Origin: Russula earlei
Lineage: Eukaryota; Basidiomycota; Agaricomycetes; Russulales; Russulaceae
Length of the DNA stretch: 33,174 nucleotides
Direction of reading: 5' to 3'
Assembly: GCA_025769875.1 (NCBI GenBank)
Contig: JAGFNK010000571.1
Location: forward strand, 1-33,174
Under the pieces are notes generated by a model. The model was given only the letters and a program-made list of their open reading frames with translations. It did not search any database and was not told the DNA's origin. Below, piece after piece: positions 20,193-31,274 of this stretch (its first letter is position 1; every line of letters starts with the position of its first letter). Position numbers and translations under genes: made by a program.

Positions 20193-20279
20193 TTGTCTGC
20201 CACTCTGCCTCTGGAATACCTCTAGATTCAGTTACCTGTTGTGGTCCTGTATACGGTTGTACCTCATATTTTATATCCA

Positions 20280-21120
20280 CCTTGACAACAATTGCACTGG
20301 CAAGTACTGTCTTGCACACCTCCATCCCATCCGCCACCTCCTCAGCTTCACCCGTTCCTGTTGCTGTCCCCACCGCGCCTCCAGTCTCGCCCTCTGCTGC
20401 CCTTGTTGCACCCATCATCGCCGCCACCTCATCTGCCCCTGCCGCCATAGCCTTAGCCACGGAATTGCCCATTGCCACCGTCCCTGTCTCTGCCCAGCCA
20501 GCTCCCACGCCCTCAGCCTCGTCCGTCACCTCGTCTGTCACCCCTGTCCGCCGCCACAGTAGCCTCAGTCGTGCCAGCCACCAACTTTGCATCAGCCTCC
20601 ATCTTAGCCTCGCTCGCACCCATCAGTTCAGCCCAGTCCGTCCTAGCACCAGCATCGCCAGCCGCCGCTGTCTCCACCATGCCCTCAGCCTCAGCCTTCT
20701 CAGTCTCAGCCGCCACCACCGCACCCCTAGTTTTGCCAGCCATCTCCGTTGCCCCAGCTTTAGATCAGTCAACCGCCGCCACCGTGCTCTTAGCCTTGCC
20801 AGCCGCCTTAGTCTCGTCAGCTGCCCCCTGTAGCCTCAGCCTCAGCCACCGATGTCTTAGCACCACACGCCGCTGCCTCCCCTGTCTCACTAGCCACCGC
20901 TGCCACGCCCTTGTCAGCCACAGCCGCCGTTGCCCCCTGTGTCACTCTCAGTCATCGCCTCCGCTCCTGTCCACCTCCACCGTCGCACCAGCTCAGTCCA
21001 CCGCCACCTTCTCAGTCTCAGCCTCAGTCTTCTCAGTCTCAGCCGCTGCCTTAGTAGTTTCGCGCGACACCAGCACCGCTGCACCAGTCGCAACCCCTTG
21101 CCACCAGCACCACCCCTAGA
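20280..21120 (+). repeat. C-rich low-complexity tract with degenerate GCC/CTCAG repeats
   Basis: The tract is dominated by short degenerate units such as CTCAGCCTCAGCC, GCCACCG and CAGTCTCAG. Plus-strand frames are open but encode only Ala/Ser/Pro/Val strings, in more than one frame at once, so I do not call a gene. Confidence 0.65.
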
Positions 21121-21179
21121 AGACCAAGAAGGCCTCGGCCACGAACTTAGCCACGACACGCCACACAGGAGCAGAAGCC

Positions 21180-21560
21180 GCCACCACACCACCGCCGCAG
21201 GAGAAGCAGCCACCGATGCCAACAGCACACCGCACGCTGCCTCCCACATCGCCTCCCCGTCCGTTTGCACGCTCTCACCCATGTCTGCTGCTGTCACCTG
21301 CAGTGGAGACGACCCCACCACCACTGCCGCAAGACAACAACACGAACAATGTGCAAGTCATACACATGCCCCTCCACGACTGCCATCGCCTACGCCCTTG
21401 ACTTCTCGCCACCTCGTTGCCTCAAACGACCATGCCTCAGCCTCTGCCACAACAACACCAACAGGATCAATGACAACAACAATGGTGCGGTCGACGCTTG
21501 GCAACACCATGAGGCACAACGACACATTCGACACGCCGCAACATGCCCTGCCACCTTCCG
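21180..21560 (+). repeat. Diverged copy of inner foldback arm sequence
   Basis: It parallels 17930-18310 of the right arm in order: GGAGAAGYMGCCRCCGATG, then TGCTGYCAYCACCTGCAGTGG, then ATGTGCAAGTCA, then CGACCATGCCTCAGCCTCTG, then GGATCAAYRACAACAAC and GGCAACACCA. Divergence is much higher than between the two arms. The key segment around CACCTGCAGTGGAGACGACC is repeated again, more degraded, at about 21667 and 22199. Confidence 0.75.
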
Positions 21561-22239
21561 TGTCGCCTCCAGCCCTCCTTCTCGAGTCCTCACCACCTGC
21601 ATCTCTATCTGCGAACTCACGCTCGCTGCCTATGCCTCTGCTCCTCGTCCACGCCCACTGCCACCACCTGCAATGGAGATGACCACGCCGCCACCGCCAC
21701 AAGACAACACCACTGCTGCCCTCATCTCCATCGCCTCCATTTCCCATCGCCCTCGCCTCTTCCGTCGTCACCATCGCCGATCTCCGCCTTTGCGTCTTCA
21801 CAAGCAGCCGCCACCACCGCCTCAATTCAGGTGCAAAAGGCTCAAAACGCTTGCATTCAGATGCTTGATGAGGACGGTCAAAGTTTCAAGCCCCCGGGAG
21901 GTGTAAGGAGGATTCTGGCTGGCCACGGAATCATGTGCGGACACGTGACGCGACACAACCTGACACCCTCTCGTCCCCGGACTCGCTACACCACCATCTC
22001 GCTGCCACACCTCGTAAAAGATGTCAATGAGGATCAAGTAAAACAACCCCATGAAGAATTGGATGATGAAGAACATGCCGCTGCCTCAGAGAAGCAGAAG
22101 CTGCCACCATCGCAGGCCATTTCGCCGACACACCCAGACACGCTGATAGCTCAGGATGCACGCCGCACGCCACACACTATTGGCCATGCGTGCCACCGCC
22201 ACCTCAGTTGGAGGCGACCACGCAGCCGTGACTGAGACA

Positions 22240-22865
22240 CTGACAATAAGAGCAATAGCCGTGCTCAACGTCTGTGACAACTTCTGCCCACACCTTGCCT
22301 CGGAGCCTCTCGTGCCCTCCCTCCTAGCGCCCGACACCTGCCCTGCCTTGGGTCTCCTCCGTCCCCAAGTCGTCGCAGCCCTCCGCGCTGACAATGCCTA
22401 GCATAAGGCACACATGACATCCCCCTTGCATGGGATATTCCTGACTCCAACTTCACCTCCATCTCCACGTCTGTGGATGGCACCACTGCCCACAACGGTG
22501 CTGCCCTGCCTCTGTACATCACCTTCGTCCCGGCCCTCACCTTGGATCGCCCGCAGTGCGCACCCTCGCACTCACAGAGACGCTCGAGCGCTGGCGCGCA
22601 GAAGCAAACGGGAAGGGCGGCTCATTCACAGGCGTGATCAGTGGCTTGCACTGGTGCACAGAGTGGTATGACATGTATCGAGCTCCGAGCGGTGAGCTGC
22701 GCATGGACGGACAAGATCTGCACTCTCGTCAAGAAGCTGGGCGAGCTGCTGCGCTTCCGCCTCCAGTCATCGGGATGTGACCAGGAACTCATGAGGGGAT
22801 TCGTTGCCACGAGACAGCTCTCCGGTTACCCTGTAGTTCTCGGTGATTGGGGACGCCTCATCTAA
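22240..22865 (+). pseudogene. Fragments of an unrecognised gene
   Basis: This stretch loses the low-complexity character of its neighbours and shows three protein-like pieces in different frames. They are LLRPQVVAALRADN (to about 22398); HDIPLAWDIPDSNF through GAALPLYITFVPAL (22413-22550); and TLALTETLERWRAEAN through GLHWCTEWYDMYRAPSG (about 22560-22700), followed by KICTLVKKLGELLRFRLQ to GYPVVLGDWGRLI (about 22705-22865, stop). The breaks could be introns or decay. I cannot name the family. The position inside a repeat suggests captured or trapped host sequence. Confidence 0.4.
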
Positions 22866-23026
22866 CACTCGCATGCAACCAACATCATTTGTTACAATGT
22901 ATCAATATATCCATCTATCTGGATTACAGTATTGTGCTTGCTACTTCAGTACACTTGGCAGAATGTAGATGAGAACTGATCACATAAGTTACATAAGGCA
23001 GCGGTACAACTGTACAAGACTTTGTG

Positions 23027-23175
23027 ATCTCAAAATGGAAATAGATCCAAAAGTAGACATGACCCAAATGGGGCAGCTAACTCATAACTCAACGATGCAA
23101 GTGCCAAGTGGCAACAAGAGCATTCGAATGTTCTCAAAATGGAAAGTAGATCCAAAAGTAGACATGGCCCAAATG
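23027..23175 (+). repeat. Direct repeat pair, ~45-bp unit
   Basis: TCTCAAAATGGAAA followed by TAGATCCAAAAGTAGACATG and CCCAAATGGGG occurs near 23027 and again near 23132, about 105 bp apart, inside the composite repeat's right end. Confidence 0.75.
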
Positions 23176-23299
23176 GGGTGGCTCGAATTGGCTCAAGCTG
23201 CAAGCCAGGCTTGGCTCAGTCCGGCTCACCCAATCTGGCCAAGCTGTTGCTGAGCTGAACCGAGCTGGACCAGACCAAGCTGTGACAGCACTAGTCACG

Positions 23300-23877
23300 T
23301 CTATGAACGCATCCTACCAATGCAGATATGCTTGAGTCAAGCAAGCAATACTCGTGGAGGGGAAGGAGTATTAGATCCTTCTGGAGTATGGCAACAAGAT
23401 GAGAGGGGCTCTGCAGATGGGGTAGGAGTCAACTGTTTGGGATTGACAAACTAAGTCGAGCTTAGGGCTCAACTGTTACAACTGGGGGCTTTATATAGCC
23501 CTACAGGGATAAGGTTTGTGCTACTGTAGTACTGGTCGGTGCTATAGAAGCAAAAGGCGGCTCATAGAAGCGAGGTTGCTTCTATGTAAATGATCTCGGT
23601 GCTGGAAGCATTAAGTGCTTCCCTAGTAGCAATCTTGGTGTCATAAGTACTTTCCTAATCAAGGAAGTGACATATGTGGCAGTACAGGAACATCTGGGAC
23701 AGAAGCAATGCTACTCATTGCTTCTTTAGTACATCTTCAGAAAGATACGATCAACACGTTCCGAACACGATATCAATGGACATAAATGGTCAAGATCTGA
23801 CGCATGCATGATGCAAACAGTGCAGTCCATAGTTCAGGTGTTCCGGCATCTTCTGGACCCCAAACCACTCAATAACA
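23300..23877 (-). mobile_element. 3' LTR of gypsy B (inner end approximate)
   Basis: On the minus strand the LTR starts TGTTATTGAGTGG at 23877, directly after a purine tract GAAGGAGGGGTAA (about 23878-23891). A minus-strand TATA box (CTATATAAAG, 23489-23498) fits an LTR promoter. The LTR's other end is not certain; it should lie between about 23295 and 23450. It is unlike the LTR of the gypsy A family. Confidence 0.65.
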
Positions 23878-24085
23878 TTACCCCTCCTTCAGATTGGTGG
23901 TCCCATGCACCAACGATTCTAAAATCAAGTGGCGGGGTCAACGCCATCATCATCAAGGGGAGGAGGTGACATGGTGAAGGTGTATCAGCCTTCTTCTGCT
24001 GCCTCATAGGCAGCCAATGCTGAGGCCACTATCGCCTCTGACTCCGTCAGCGATGGCTGAAGGAGACATGATCTGTGGGAGTCTG

Positions 24086-25603
24086 TCAGAGTCCCTGGGT
24101 AACCTCCTGACTGGAGGTGTGTTGGAGCAGAGAGGGGTCGTAGTGAAAAGTTCTTGAAAGGTCCTGGACCCTTCTCCTTTCGCTACCTGCAGGATGCGCA
24201 GATGGCAGGTTAGCAGTGTCCTCCCTCTCCTGGTCGGACTTCCTCTTCCTGGTTGGGTGTGCCAGTTCCCATCCTCGGTGGAAAGGGCATGATCTGACAC
24301 GTGCATAGGAATGATGATAGGGAGGCACTAGGCAATGTGAGGCAGTGTCTGCTGCCAGCTGGTCATGGCAATACTGGTGGGGCAGTGGACAGTACTTATT
24401 AAAATGTCCTACCTCGCCACAGTACTTGCATTGGTTCCTCTTCCTCCTCCCTTCTATCATGCTCAGTTGCTGAGGCTCTGGAATAAAATCAGCTGTCGCA
24501 GTAGACACTTCTCCACTGCTGCTATAGGAATGGTAATAGATGGAGCTCTGGGGGGAAGGGTTTGGTGACGCTTCTGATCCTGCCCCTCCTTGAAGGCACA
24601 TACCGGACATGGTTTGGAGGACATCAATCTCCTCCTCTGAATACCCTTGCACTGTTGTAGGTGTAGGGCTGGCTGGTACTGGTTCTGGGGTAGGGGTAGC
24701 ATACCCCTGAGCGATGTCTGCCAAAGGCAGCTGAGGGATGAAGATGGGTAGAGGGGGAATGGGCTGCCCAGCCTGGTAGTTGGTGAGGAGTTCTTCAGCC
24801 CAGACACCTGGAGGGGTTTCTCCCTGGCTACAGCCTGCTTCAATGAACTCCCAGCAATGTGAGTGTACTTTGGCTGCTGCCATTCTCTCCTTGGCTTCAG
24901 CCCTGCCTCTCTCTACTCCTTGCTTCTTGGCTAGGTATTTGCTGAGCTTATAGCGCAGCTGCTTCTCCTCTTCTTCGAGCACCTTATAGTTAGCTTCCAA
25001 CATTTCTTGTTGGGTGTAGAGGTGGTCTAAGTGGTAGAGCTCTGCCTGCAGCCCATAGTTGCCTAGCAGGTAGAGGGTCTGTCTCCAGCACCCTTCGAAC
25101 TGCCTCTCTGTGTCGAAGCAGTCTAAATTGTGTTTGTCTTGGCCATAGTTATAGAGGTTGTAACAAGGGGTGGCCTGGAGGATCTCGCCATAGTCTGCAT
25201 GGCCTTCTCTGTTCTTCCCCCTCACTCTTGGCTCTCCCAAGGCAATGTCATAGGCCACATACCTGGCCGGTTTGTTGCCCCAAGTCATACCATCAGGGAT
25301 GTCAATCCCTGTGTGGTGTCTGTCAGCATCCCATCATACCCAAGGCTCTCCAGGGTGGGCAACCTGGTCAAGAGTGCTGGTAGGGGATGTCACATCCCAG
25401 TCCCCAGGCTGAGCATCGACTTGGTCAGCAGGGGGTCCAAATCTGAGGGGACGCATGTCCACTTCTCCTTCTCCAGTGCTATGTTCATCCATTCCTTGGA
25501 AGAAGGTGAGGAGGGAAGCATCAGGAGTGGTGATTTCAAGTGGCCCCTCTGCACCAGAGAGGTCAGATTGGGGAACAATTTCATTAGTGGGAGTTTGGGA
25601 CAT
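24086..25603 (-). pseudogene. Gypsy B 3' module: post-chromodomain ORF with coiled coil and extended zinc knuckle
   Basis: The minus-strand frame starts at ATG 25603 (MSQTPTNEIVPQ), is interrupted once by TGA (25334-25336, WV-stop-WD), and runs to TGA 24086-24088, about 505 codons. It lies 3' of the integrase chromodomain. Parts in order are an acidic N-terminus; a block at 25172-25234 (EP-x3-G-x4-G-x3-YGE-x-L-x-A) alignable without gaps to gypsy A; a YHLDHLY segment leading into a Glu/Lys-rich coiled coil (about 24880-25030); a Pro/Ser-rich linker; basic RRKRNQ; and a zinc region at 24287-24430. The zinc region has CX2CX4HX4C followed by PHxxC, further Cys, HHSY and CP. It ends near the purine tract. 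In this copy it is out of frame with the decayed chromodomain, so whether it was separate or fused to pol is open. Confidence 0.78.
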
Positions 25604-25639
25604 TTGTGAGCAACTGATGTGGGGGTGAGGAAACAGAGG

Positions 25640-26798
25640 GCATCCTTTGCTGGATCCTTATAACCCGTATGGCAGTAGGGGTTCTTTCTGTGGTATTCCT
25701 CTATTAGTCTAGTCACTTTGATGTTCTCTACTGGTTCCCAAGAGTCATGGGCTTCGGAGTATCCTTCCCACCTGGACTTGATACTCCAGTTGTTTCCTCC
25801 TTCCAGTTTCGTCTTGAACCTAAAATTGTTGCTACTTCATATTCTTCTTCTCCTTCCACCAATTCTGCTTCTGGATTAGTGTAGTTGGCCCCATGCTCCT
25901 CTGTCTCCTTGTAAGGTGTCAATAAGGATGCATGAAACACATTATGGATCCTCCAGCAGCTAGGGAGATCCAATCTGTATGTCACCAGGGCTGATCACCT
26001 CTGTGATTTCAAAGGGCCCATATCATTTTTGGCGTAGTTTCACTGTAGGATGTGTCATTTTTAGGTTGGTGCTGTCGAGCCATACCCTTTCTCCTTTCTG
26101 ATAAGGTTGGAAACTGCTTCTTTGCTTCCACATTAGGGAAGCAATCTTCATCGCTTCTTGTGCCTGTGATCTCACTTCCTGGATTCAGACTTTCCAATTG
26201 TCTATTCTTGGTATCTTGCTTCCCCAATTTGGCCAGTGTGCCTTGGGCATAAAGCCCATCCATAAGAAGAAAGGGGACTGCTTGGTTGTCTCTGAAACAT
26301 TAGAATTCATCATGTATTGCACCAGAGGCAGCCAGTCCACCCAATCGTCTTGTTGGTGGTTGCAAAAGATCCTGAGTGATGTTTCCATTGTCTGATTCAT
26401 TCATTCTGATTGTCCATCTGTCTGGGGATGGTAGGTGGCGCTCATATTCTGTTTGATATGCAGCTGGTCGCAAAGTTCCCTAATGAACTTGGAACTTATT
26501 AGTTTGTCTCAATCGGATATGATCTTGCTTGGTACTCCCACAAAGGGGAATATTCTGTCCTTGTAGAGCTGTGCTAGCTCTTCTGCATCCATCTCTTCCT
26601 TGCAAGGAAGCAGGATGATGCCCTTAGTACAATCATGGTCAGTGACAGTCAATATACTGTCATATCCTTTTGACTTCGGCAATTTGACCACAAAGTCCAT
26701 GCTGACAGTCAAGAAGGGAGTAGCCCCTTCTTCTGGTGGTATGGGATACAGGGGAGGTCGACTTGGATGAGTGTTTGACTTGTTACTTTGGCAAATTG
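25640..26798 (-). pseudogene. Gypsy B integrase core and chromodomain, part 2
   Basis: The minus strand carries the integrase core after the HHCC motif: SMDFVVKLPKSKGYDSILTV (first Asp), VPSKIISD (second Asp, about 26512), HPQTDGQSE (Glu, about 26404), WVDWLPLVQYMMNSN, KGERVWLDSTNL, YGPFEI and IHNVFHASLLTPYKETEEHG. A chromodomain starts EEEYEVATILGSRRN (about 25841) and is completed in another frame (RWEGYSEAHDSWEPVENI, about 25720-25780). Stops at TGA 26509-26511, 26401-26403 and 26023-26025 each fall where arginine is expected (for example SE-stop-MN, QK-stop-YGPF). A frameshift lies in the chromodomain. Confidence 0.9.
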
Positions 26799-27329
26799 TG
26801 TTGAGATTATCATTGATTTGGGTGATTTGGTATGTTACCACTACCCTGGGATGTTGTGATGTAATCACAGCTCAGACGTGTTGATGTGTCGGTTACATGG
26901 ACCGGGCATCACTGGCTTAGCTCAGGCACATGACGCGTTGGATCACATGGTACAGCTCAGCTCATATGCTGAGATCTGCACTACTTACAATGATAAGTTA
27001 ATTGGTGACAATCGGTAGCTACCAACGACTGATCCTTGTATGATCTTTGTTTCTTATTGATGGTAGCTACCTGCAGTGTACTTAGAGACGCTCTGGAGTA
27101 CTTAAGAGTGTCATATTTCAATAGATCACTTCAGTCTTGTCTTACACAATATTGAAGTGAGTACTTACTGTTTCCTATCTTATCTATTGCATCTAATCAT
27201 GCATTGTAGATATCTTTTGATAGGTATTACTGAATTATAGTCTTGTCTTACACAATACTGAAATATCTTTTGATAGATCTTAAGGATCTTATTGCTGTTA
27301 TCATAACCTGCGCCCATCTGCCTTCAACA
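26799..27329 (+). repeat. Copia 2 5' LTR
   Basis: TGTTGAGATTATC...CTTCAACA. It contains an internal duplication around GTCTTGTCTTACACAATA(T/C)TGAA (near 27134 and 27240) and the repeated ATCTTTTGATAG. It shows CpG-to-TpG/CpA differences from the 3' copy. Confidence 0.93.
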
Positions 27330-27344
27330 GGTTATGGGCCCTGA
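27330..27344 (+). promoter_or_regulatory. Copia 2 primer binding site
   Basis: GGTTATGGGCCCTGA follows the LTR, identical to the copia 1 primer site although the LTRs of the two families are unrelated in sequence. The gag frame opened by the embedded ATG (27334) ends after six codons. Confidence 0.8.
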
Positions 27345-28199
27345 CTGTATCTAAAAGTCCAAAGTCGAAGATTCACACACAAGCTTATCATTTTTTCCCT
27401 CTTCACAAGCCTCTGTTATCAGATGACACCCTACTCCCTCAGTCCCTGGAGCCGAAGGATTGATGCGCGCGTTATCTATCACGCGTCAGGGGTACTGATT
27501 TGATCTTCAATAATCCGGCAACAACTGCTCCAGTTAGCCCGGGTTGGCAATTTGCAATTACCTAAAGTTTACTCACGGCACCCTCGCCTAATGTTTATGT
27601 TCCCTCCTCGATCTCAATCACTTGCTTGGTCATCTTGCTTACTGGCCATTACCCCACATCCTGAATAATTATCGCGCGTTGCATTACAGTTACAGATGAT
27701 AGCCCCTCCAGGAATACTTCTCAGGATGCTGAGGGAGAACACTTTTAGATGCACACGCTCTTGAAATATACATTAGAAGGTCACATTGGCAGTAACAAAA
27801 ATGACATCAAATTGTATACTTGCAAGCTCAAGTGGGAGGAACTCAAATGCGCATACGGCGGCGTCAGATCAATGTCAAGCGGTCTACACATGGGCATCCC
27901 TTACATGCACATTCCTAGACGTTAGACGACACACATCAGACATTCCCGCAATTGCAACAAACGATGCATGGATCACTCTCCAATATAACCATTTATTCAT
28001 ATCGAATCTCCATTTCACCTCCTTATCTATCTAAACATTACCTGATGCTTACTCGGCTGTCGCGTTGACAAATTCTAGCCTCCGGCGCTCTGATGGACCT
28101 TTCCACACATGATCCAGGTACGGATCAGTAATGAAGATGGTCGTCGGGCCGGCCTCTCTGCCTCACAAAATATAGTTATTCCGGTAAAGACACACAATG
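27345..28199 (+). other. Copia 2 interior, gag region not recognisable
   Basis: Expected gag position by element order. I see only short, interrupted frames and no convincing Gag motif before the knuckle remnant at 28217. Confidence 0.4.
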
Positions 28200-30835
28200 C
28201 TACATCCAAAATACAATGCTGCTATTGCAATAAACTTGGGCACGCAGTCTGGACTACTGGAAGGAGAAGGCGACGAATACAAAAGTGACAGGCACTGACA
28301 GGAACGTCAGCGCACACATAGTGGGCAATACTGCTCCTATCACCAAGGTATCAGACGTCCAATGAATATGAGATTCTGGGTTTCCCTTTACGCTGCGGCC
28401 AGATCTTGATCGACTATGGAGCTCCTCATCATATTAGTCCGTTCCGGACCTCCGACTTCATTATTTGCGCTCCTGGCCTCCAGATCTATTACTCTGGGAG
28501 GTTATACAGTCATCAGACAGATTGGGACTGGATCTGCGTCCATCCTGCTGGCCGGAAGGCCTTGGAGATATCCTTATTAACCCTCATAGACATTCTACAT
28601 GTACCGAAGGCCGATGCATGCGACTACATAGTGCAGCGTGCTACTTTGGAATGGGGGATGCATCACTTACACTCAAGAGGGGTGTTCAAATTTACACATC
28701 AAAGATCGGAAGATCGTGCACAGCTGGCTGGAGAACAATCTATTGTGTATTAACTTCATAACTCCAGCTCTACACGCGCAAAGAAGTGTCCTATCATTCC
28801 ACATTCAGCATCAGCACATGGGACATATGTTTCCACCACGTGTTAATCTATCACAGTGATTCTGATACTCAGGTCTCGCTTGGCTTTACGGATCACAATC
28901 AGTTATCTTGTCCAGGGTATGCACTCGGCTAGCAAGCTCGGCTAGCGAATGTGTCTTCTTTTCTTGGTTGCCCCTTAGCAATCGGATCCTCGGCTACAGA
29001 TTATCTACAGCACCTTAGCCGATCTGCTGCATGCGAGATCAATTCGAGGTGCTAGCTATTGAGGCAACATGTGCTCACATACTTATCAGTTCATGGAGGG
29101 ATCAAACATAGATTAACAATGCTAGATTCACCACAGGACAATGGAGTGCCAGGATAGATGGAATCGGACCCTTGAAGACAACATGTGCTCAAAGTTGCAC
29201 GGCGCTGGTCTTAGCCTCAGGTTCTGGAGCATAATACTAACGCTGCTGTCCATACTAATGATCGGACTCCATCACACATTCTCTGTGCACACACACTTCA
29301 TACACTGTGAATGGATGGACTGACTCTGGTCGTCTCACAATTCCACCTTCTTTAGATGTAGGGCGTATGTCTACATGCCTGACCATCGTAATCTTATCGT
29401 GCGACAAGCACATACTGCATAGCCAGGGGACATGTTACAGACACTGCTCCACCTGCACAACTCTTGGTCCCTACAGGACCGGTGACATTCTCTGCCTTAC
29501 TTTCACATAAACCGGATCGTCGGCACTTCATTCCACGCCTCCAGAAACCCCATTAGATTCCCTCACACCACACTCACTCGACCTTACCCCACCTATACAG
29601 CCAGTTGCATGCATTCCTGCCATACCTGTTTACGCCATCCTCACTTAGCATTATTGGGACAATTCATTGGTCCACCGCATCTGCTCTCAGTTACACATCT
29701 TGGGTCTTATTCATGTCCAGCGTTCTAAATGTCTCAGAGGGACTGCATACACAGATCTGAGAGGGCACTTATCACATACGGCTCGGCTACGCGGAAGCAA
29801 TCACTAGGCTACATATCGGGAAGGCACTTTATCGGATTCTGCCGATGAGTGGCAAGTCGCGTGTCAAATATGTGATCGGCACGCTTGCGAAAATTGGCAC
29901 CTGGGATCAATTGATCTTATAGATCTTATCGGAATGGGTGTGCTGCACGCAAATCTTGGAGATTTCGTGCGCGTTTCAGTTGCACAGGGGTTCACCCAAT
30001 TTACAAGGCATTGACATTGATGAAACTTTCTCACCAGTAGCCAGGTCTGAGTCTTAGCGACTCTTGTTCAGCGTTGGCCGCTGCGAACACATTGGGAAAT
30101 CAACGGATGTCTTGTCGACATTCCTATTTGGCTCACTGGGTGACAAGATTTAGTTTTATTGGAGCAACCGCAAGGCTTCATCACACTGGATGGACAAGAA
30201 AGCTTTTCTTTGGTCTTACACAGGCCTATCGTACATGGGACTTACGTTCTCATGGAGTCCTTAGTGACTTGTGTTTACATGCATGCATTCTCATGCGGGC
30301 ATTGACTTAGCACTGCACGCATTCTCATGCAGGCTTCACAAGTCATACACACGCATTCTCATGTGGGCTTCACGTTCACGCACATGCATTCCCATGCGGG
30401 CACTTATCTTGGCTTCGTGCTCATGCATTCTCATGCGGACATATGTCATCGCCAAAGACATGGGGGGATCCATTGCCATTTCCTTATCAGTTCACATCCT
30501 CTCTGCTGATGACATCATTATCTTAGGCGACCCTCGCGGTCTCGATGCTCACATCTATGGGCAGCACTCACATCTACGGGCACATATACATCCTTGTCTA
30601 TACGCTATGAGTTGACAGATCTAGGTGAGATCACGTCATATCTCAGGATCCACGTTACACGCAATCGCTCGGCTAACACAGACATTGATCAATTAAGGTA
30701 CATCTCGGATCGCTTCGGGATGGCGGATTCCACTCCGCTCCGCTTCTGTAATCTCAGAGGTCTTACCTCAGGATGGCGGACTTCTGTTCTGCTTCCACAT
30801 TCCGCTCCATTCTGACATGGAAGTCCAGTTGATCA
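28200..30835 (+). pseudogene. Copia 2 gag-pol remnants (knuckle, protease, integrase, RT)
   Basis: Ordered remnants in changing frames are: a zinc knuckle CCYCNKLGHAVW (28217-28252) with the last Cys lost; a protease site LIDYGAPHHISPF (about 28400-28440, where family members have DSGA); LLTLIDILHVPKADAC; a pre-integrase HMGH (about 28815); an integrase C-terminal-core piece SPQDNGVPGRWNRTLEDN followed by LHGAGLSLRFW (about 29120-29240); and RT pieces VAQGFTQ, IDIDETFSPVARSES (about 30005-30050), QPQGF, SADDIIILGDP (YVDD box, about 30508) and YELTDLGEITSYLRIHVTRN (about 30603-30665). There is no recognisable RNase H. It is too broken to act. Confidence 0.85.
30285..30450 (+). repeat. Minisatellite inside the copia 2 RT region
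   Basis: Five copies of CATTCTCATGCGGGC or close variants (CAGGC, GTGGGC, CCCATGCGGGC, GCGGAC), spaced about 34-40 bp, start near 30286, 30320, 30353, 30386 and 30424. They sit between the RT finger motif and the YVDD box. Confidence 0.85.
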
Positions 30836-30934
30836 AGCACTCCGGAGATGCAACGCCTATGGCAATTAGGCAATATTAATGTTTAAACGGCAGCCTCCCC
30901 TATGTGCAGATCTGAACACTTCACTGGACACTTT

Positions 30935-31110
30935 CCTGGCAGTCTCTTGACTGCGTCTACACTTTTCTGGCAGTCTCTCGACTGTGCATTTACATGCGTT
31001 CACATGTGTTCACACTTTCCTTTGCAGTCTCTCGCCTGCATACACATATTCATTTGAAGTCTTTCGACTCATTTCCTTTGGAGTCTTTCGACTCACAGTC
31101 TCTCAACTCA
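30935..31110 (+). repeat. Series of six AGTCTCTCGACT mini-palindromes
   Basis: Copies of AGTC-TYTY-GACT (variants CAGTCTCTTGACTG, CAGTCTCTCGACTG, AGTCTCTCGCCTG, AGTCTTTCGACT twice, AGTCTCTCAACT) occur in about 170 bp. Each can form a short hairpin with an AGTC/GACT stem. They occupy the place where RNase H would be. Confidence 0.8.
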
Positions 31111-31274
31111 CCCACTCTTTAATCACTTGCATTTCACTGCAATACCTACCTCATCAAGACGTCCACCTGCTGATGGTCTTACCACGCTGCACGCCCACAC
31201 ATGACACCAGTCCTTTCATTACTGGGTTAGATCTCTCTTGATCTAATCTACCGACTGTCTCAATCACGGGGGGA

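Larger units (their letters stand above)
20006..23294. repeat. Composite repeat bounded by a 13-bp inverted repeat
   Basis: CTAGTGCTGTCAC at 20006-20018 is exactly inverted at 23282-23294. Just inside, both ends carry GGTCCAGCTCG-type sequence (20020-20031; 23262-23274 inverted). No direct target duplication is visible. The interior holds short direct repeats, C-rich low-complexity sequence, a diverged copy of foldback arm sequence and gene shreds (separate entries). It may be a non-autonomous DNA element or two repeats that happen to face each other. Confidence 0.5.

Noticed and set aside
19958..21682. Ala/Ser/Pro-rich plus-strand frames
   Set aside because: The C-rich repeat composition removes stops in more than one frame; no domain and no consistent frame.
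20006..23294. hAT transposon based on TAGTG-type termini
   Set aside because: The flanks (TGTGACGC and GTCACGTC) are not an 8-bp direct duplication, and no hAT transposase is visible.
30285..31110. CRISPR-like array
   Set aside because: Repeats are short, degenerate, unevenly spaced and lie inside a eukaryotic retrotransposon with no cas genes; they are minisatellites.
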